A DNA stretch of 64,000 bases from DASYPP01 sp036006525 (GTDB lineage Bacteria > Gemmatimonadota > Gemmatimonadetes > Gemmatimonadales > GWC2-71-9): positions 1 through 64,000 of the forward strand of contig DASYPP010000109.1 in NCBI GenBank assembly GCA_036006525.1, given 5' to 3'. Of the stretch, positions 61,218-64,000 are shown in pieces (position 1 is the first letter of the stretch; every line of letters starts with the position of its first letter). The translations under genes and the position numbers were made by a program. The notes beneath the pieces were generated by a model that made no database searches, was not told the DNA's origin, and saw only the letters and a list, made by a program, of their open reading frames with translations.

Positions 61218-61910
61218 CTACTCCACGGTTGGACGTGCCGGATTGGTCCGGTACCCCTTGAGCACCGCGTGTTCGTAGCCGTTGGTAGGGTCGCCACCGG
61301 TGGCGACGATCTGGTCCACGATGCCGGGACCCCGGTTGTAGGCCAGCAGCGCGAGTTCCAGGGTATCGTAGCGGCGCAGCAGGTCCTTCAGGTATCGGAA
61401 GCCAAGGCGAAGATTGGTTTCCTGTTCGAACAGCTTCTCCACCGTGATGGCGGGAGCGTAAAATCTCGCGGTCGCGGGCTGGATCTGGGTATATCCGATC
61501 GCGTCCTTATTGCTCCGGGCCCGCAGCACGAAGTTGCTTTCCACCTTCACCAGGCGGAATCCAAGGGAGGGGTCGATGCCCTCACTCAAGGCGATGTCAT
61601 AGATCGATGCGGCCAGGTCAGCCGGGACCTTGTAACGCCGCGAGTACTCCATGATCGCGTTGGCCCGATCGACCTGGAGCCGGGCCACGGCCAGCTCACC
61701 CCGGGCCGATTCCAGCTGGGTCCGGAGGTCCGACAATTCCCGTGACGCGACTTCCGCGCTTACCGGCATCGCTTTGTCTGCCGCGCGCGCGCCCCCAATG
61801 GAGCCACCCAATCCACTCACCAGCAGGGCTGCGGCGACAACCAATAACCCCCGGGCCAGTAATCCCCTGGCTCCGAGCGGTCGCTTCGCCTCACTCGTCG
61901 GTTCGTGCAT
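61218..61910 (-). CDS. SLT-family lytic transglycosylase, membrane-anchored
   Basis: A 230-aa protein. A transmembrane anchor (about 18-45) is followed by a coiled-coil-like segment (RELSDLRTQLESARGEL) and an SLT domain (about 95-215) with VKVESNFVLRARSNKDAIG (catalytic Glu in VESNF), TQIQPATARFYAP and YNRGPGIV. It is smaller than the MltD-like enzyme and lacks LysM. It lies on the opposite strand, sharing a terminator. Confidence 0.88.
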   Translation of the reverse strand: MHEPTSEAKRPLGARGLLARGLLVVAAALLVSGLGGSIGGARAADKAMPVSAEVASRELSDLRTQLESARGELAVARLQVDRANAIMEYSRRYKVPADLAASIYDIALSEGIDPSLGFRLVKVESNFVLRARSNKDAIGYTQIQPATARFYAPAITVEKLFEQETNLRLGFRYLKDLLRRYDTLELALLAYNRGPGIVDQIVATGGDPTNGYEHAVLKGYRTNPARPTVE

Positions 61911-61943
61911 GGATCTCCCCCTGTTGTATTCGAGAAACCGGGT

Positions 61944-62423
61944 TCACTCTCCTGCGCGGCGCCAGTCTCCGCGGGTCCCGCCGGTCTTGCTCATCAGGCG
62001 CACTGCATCAATCACCATTTCCCGATCTACCGCTTTGACCATGTCGTACACGGTCAGGCAGGCCACCGTGACCGCGGTAAGTGCCTCCATCTCCACGCCC
62101 GTCCGGCCCACGACCTTTGCCGTGGCCGCCACCCGGACCCCGGGTAGTTCCGGGTCGAGATCCAGCCGGACCTCAATTGCCTCGAGCCCGAGCGGATGAC
62201 ACAAGGGAATTAACTCCCCGGTCCGCTTTGCCGCTGTGATCCCGGCAACCTGCGCGACCGCCAGTACATCACCCTTGGCCACCGACTGGGCCTGGACCTC
62301 TTCGAAGGCCGCCCGGGACATCCGCACCATTCCTTCAGCGGTAGCGGTCCGCGTGGCCATCGGCTTGTCGCTGACATCGACCATGCGGGCCCGGCCGGTA
62401 TCATTCAGGTGCGAAAGGCTCAC
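61944..62423 (-). CDS. moaC: Molybdenum cofactor biosynthesis protein MoaC
   Basis: A 159-aa cyclic pyranopterin monophosphate synthase, making cPMP from the MoaA product in molybdenum cofactor synthesis. I use the GTG at 62423, which overlaps the holB stop (GTGA), and the product then starts as in the family (SLSHLNDTGRARMVDVSDKP). Motifs are LCHPLGLE and GRTGVEMEALTAV, VYDMVKAVDR, and MSKTGG. No other moa genes lie nearby, so it is an isolated copy, translationally coupled to holB. Confidence 0.93.
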   Translation of the reverse strand: MSLSHLNDTGRARMVDVSDKPMATRTATAEGMVRMSRAAFEEVQAQSVAKGDVLAVAQVAGITAAKRTGELIPLCHPLGLEAIEVRLDLDPELPGVRVAATAKVVGRTGVEMEALTAVTVACLTVYDMVKAVDREMVIDAVRLMSKTGGTRGDWRRAGE

Positions 62424-63481
62424 AGGGTCTCCGCCAGATCCTGACCGAGGACCGCCAACAACAACTGCGGGTTCACGTTGCCCTGGGCCATTTCCCGGGC
62501 TTCTCCCACCCGGTCCAGCGCCGCCAGCAATCGGCGGGGTGGCACCGAGGTCAGCCGCGAGCCGGCTCTGGGGCCCCGGAGGGCCTCCGCCAGCATTTCC
62601 GCCATCGCGTCCAGGGCGGCGGTGAAGTCTCCACGGGCCGAGAACGTGGTCTGCTTGAGCGCCAATTCCCACAACCCCGGCGACTTCGCCCGGGCCGATT
62701 CCAGCAGCGCCGCCGCGAGGGCGGACCCCTTTTCCGCGCTGGCCGGGTCGGTCACCGCCCGTCCGATGGAGCCCTGGGCCTGCGCCAGCATGGCATCCAA
62801 GTCCCCCGAGGCCTCTCCGCCGTGCGAACCCAGGAAGCCGCGCACTTGTTCGTCCCTCAGGGTTCCCAGCCGCATTGCCACCGCGCGGGACCGGATAGTT
62901 GGCAGCACCGACTCCGGGTCTTCCGCCGTCAGGACGAAATAGGTCCCAGGGGCCGGCTCTTCCAACAGCTTGAGCAGGGCATTGGCTGCCTCCGGGCTCG
63001 ACTCCTGGGGAACTAGGCGATCGGCATACCCGATCAGGAAAACCCGGATATTGCCCTCCACTGGTCGCAGCGCGGCCCGGCGGATGATCAACCGGGCCGT
63101 GGCGACAAAGTGCCCTGCGAGACCTTCCGGCGGACCGTACAAGGGCTGTTTCCGCCGCTCCTCGAGAACCTCACCGAGCAGGTCTTCAACCTCCTCGACC
63201 TGCTTATCCGGCTCCGCCGTCTTGGGGCGCGGCACTGGCATCAGCCAATGCACATCCGGATGGCCCAAGCCCAGAACCAAGCGACAGGGCCGGCAGGACC
63301 CGCACGGCTCACCTGGAGGTCCCTCGCAGAGAAGCCGTTGGGCCAACCAGAGTCCCATCCGCTGCTTGCCCACTCCCTGTGGACCCGTCAGCAAGAGGAG
63401 CTGAGGGAGGCTGCCGCGACGAACGGCAGTGGAAAACTGATCTCTCAGAACCTCATGCCCGACCAAGGGGAGCAGCGGCAT
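62420..63481 (-). CDS. holB: DNA polymerase III delta' subunit
   Basis: A 353-aa clamp-loader subunit. It shows Walker A GPQGVGKQ, a zinc-binding Cys cluster (LLCEGPPGEPCGSCRPC), the helper helix IRVFLIGYADRL and the LLKLLEEPAPGTYFVLTAEDPESVLPTIRSRA segment typical of DnaX-family subunits. It is upstream of moaC, with which it overlaps by four bases. The 5' gap (63482-63874) is AT-richer. Confidence 0.9.
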   Translation of the reverse strand: MPLLPLVGHEVLRDQFSTAVRRGSLPQLLLLTGPQGVGKQRMGLWLAQRLLCEGPPGEPCGSCRPCRLVLGLGHPDVHWLMPVPRPKTAEPDKQVEEVEDLLGEVLEERRKQPLYGPPEGLAGHFVATARLIIRRAALRPVEGNIRVFLIGYADRLVPQESSPEAANALLKLLEEPAPGTYFVLTAEDPESVLPTIRSRAVAMRLGTLRDEQVRGFLGSHGGEASGDLDAMLAQAQGSIGRAVTDPASAEKGSALAAALLESARAKSPGLWELALKQTTFSARGDFTAALDAMAEMLAEALRGPRAGSRLTSVPPRRLLAALDRVGEAREMAQGNVNPQLLLAVLGQDLAETL

Positions 63482-63821
63482 GTAACGAAGGTAAGCAGGG
63501 GGGCGGGAAACGGTAGCCGGAATGATGTAACATCTTTTTCAACAAGAGCTTACGCGGTTCAGGCATGCGCCAAATTGACGCGAAAATGGGGGAAAAGTCC
63601 CCAATTTCGTGTTGCGAGTACCCACTATCCTATTTTTGACGTGAGTGCATGCTCATTTGCTTTGCAACTGATTGTTAATGGAGCAGTTACAGGCTTGTGA
63701 TTTCTCTCACTTGCTTGGGCTAAGTTGTCGTCGCGCTGCCATTCCAGCCGCCCCCGAATTGTGCGATGTCACGACACTAGTCCCATGGTGACAGCACCAA
63801 AAACTGACGAGATTCATGCCG
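63482..63821. other. AT-richer gap upstream of holB and tRNA-Asn, with a long hairpin
   Basis: A gap of about 340 bp with no convincing gene and lower GC than its surroundings. It has an 11-bp stem, CGAAAATGGGG (63581-63591) with CCCCAATTTCG (63599-63609), one mismatch and a 7-base loop, but no T-run. The short open frames here lack ribosome-binding sites. Confidence 0.55.
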
Positions 63822-63850
63822 TTGCTCGTCCTCGCGGCATTGGTTAGGAT
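63822..63850 (+). promoter_or_regulatory. Putative promoter of tRNA-Asn
   Basis: TTGCTC (63822-63827), 17-bp spacer and TAGGAT (63845-63850). A transcript would begin about 18 bases before the tRNA. The hexamers are moderate matches. Confidence 0.45.
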
Positions 63851-63874
63851 TGACCCCGCTTGTCGCCAGGCCTT

Positions 63875-63947
63875 TCCCGAGTAGCTCAGTTGGTAGAGCA
63901 GGTGACTGTTAATCACCGGGTCGGGGGTTCGAGTCCCTCCTCGGGAG
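63875..63947 (+). tRNA. tRNA-Asn (anticodon GTT)
   Basis: A 73-nt cloverleaf. The acceptor stem pairs TCCCGAG with CTCGGGA and leaves discriminator G. The anticodon arm is GGTGA-CTGTTAA-TCACC with anticodon GTT, and the T arm includes GGTTCGAGTCC. No 3' CCA is encoded. Confidence 0.96.
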
Positions 63948-64000
63948 CTCCAGTAGATCGAAGAGTTCGCGTCTCAACGGGTCAGCCTTTGCCGGCTGGC

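Noticed and set aside
63707..63916. A short minus-strand open frame overlapping tRNA-Asn
   Set aside because: It runs through the tRNA, has no ribosome-binding site and no family similarity.

Overview
This is a high-GC, tightly packed chromosomal segment of a Gram-negative (diderm) bacterium. It has TonB-dependent and porin-type outer-membrane proteins, several lipoproteins, three PknB-type Ser/Thr kinases (two carrying a TolB/FlgO-like domain and TPR repeats), a PEP-CTERM protein and complete housekeeping operons. That mix suggests Gemmatimonadota or a close soil relative. The assignment is an inference from gene content. I see no 16S gene, prophage, insertion sequence or CRISPR array.

Layout. 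1-9.6 kb: a BlaI/BlaR1-like regulator pair with a clear promoter between two operators, a TonB receptor with a small His/Cys-rich protein, a metallophosphatase lipoprotein, an M28 peptidase and a kinase. 9.7-18.9 kb: a 42-aa membrane protein, histidine degradation (hutU, hutI), nfo, htrA, dnaK and small stress-type proteins. 18.9-31.2 kb: a phosphate regulon read leftwards (ArsR-type regulator, phoB, phoR, STAS protein, porin, pstS, pstC, pstA, two pstB genes, phoU, ppx, kinase) with three sites made of 7-mers phased at 11 bp that look like Pho boxes. 31.4-38 kb: a nucleoside-salvage operon (double-length 5'-nucleotidase, small ThiS-like protein, adenosine deaminase, NupC transporter, purine nucleoside phosphorylase). 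38-42 kb: thiD, a SpoU methyltransferase, a prepilin peptidase and a metalloprotease-like lipoprotein. 42.2-46.4 kb: ffh-rpsP-rimM-trmD-rplS-rnhB. 46.4-64 kb: an M1 aminopeptidase, tRNA-Lys, PEP-CTERM protein, large kinase, exported RidA-like protein, second pstS, ilvE, a serine hydrolase, two lytic transglycosylases, moaC, holB and tRNA-Asn.

The pathways fit together as phosphorus acquisition. Extracellular nucleotides can be dephosphorylated by the double 5'-nucleotidase, releasing phosphate for the porin/Pst system and nucleosides for NupC, Add and PNP. PhoBR/PhoU and Ppx link this to phosphate sensing and polyphosphate turnover.

The most unusual feature is in the gaps between genes. At least a dozen gaps hold short arrays of a 7-9 bp unit, often with one variable position, and many are arranged as imperfect inverted repeats. 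The units differ from gap to gap (AAGGACT, GGCGGTAN, GTGGGTNN, GCCATAN, GTACTGN and others) but the architecture recurs. Some flank ordinary hairpin terminators, several supply the stop codons of neighbouring genes, and one supplies the trmD start codon. I know of no described family with this behaviour.
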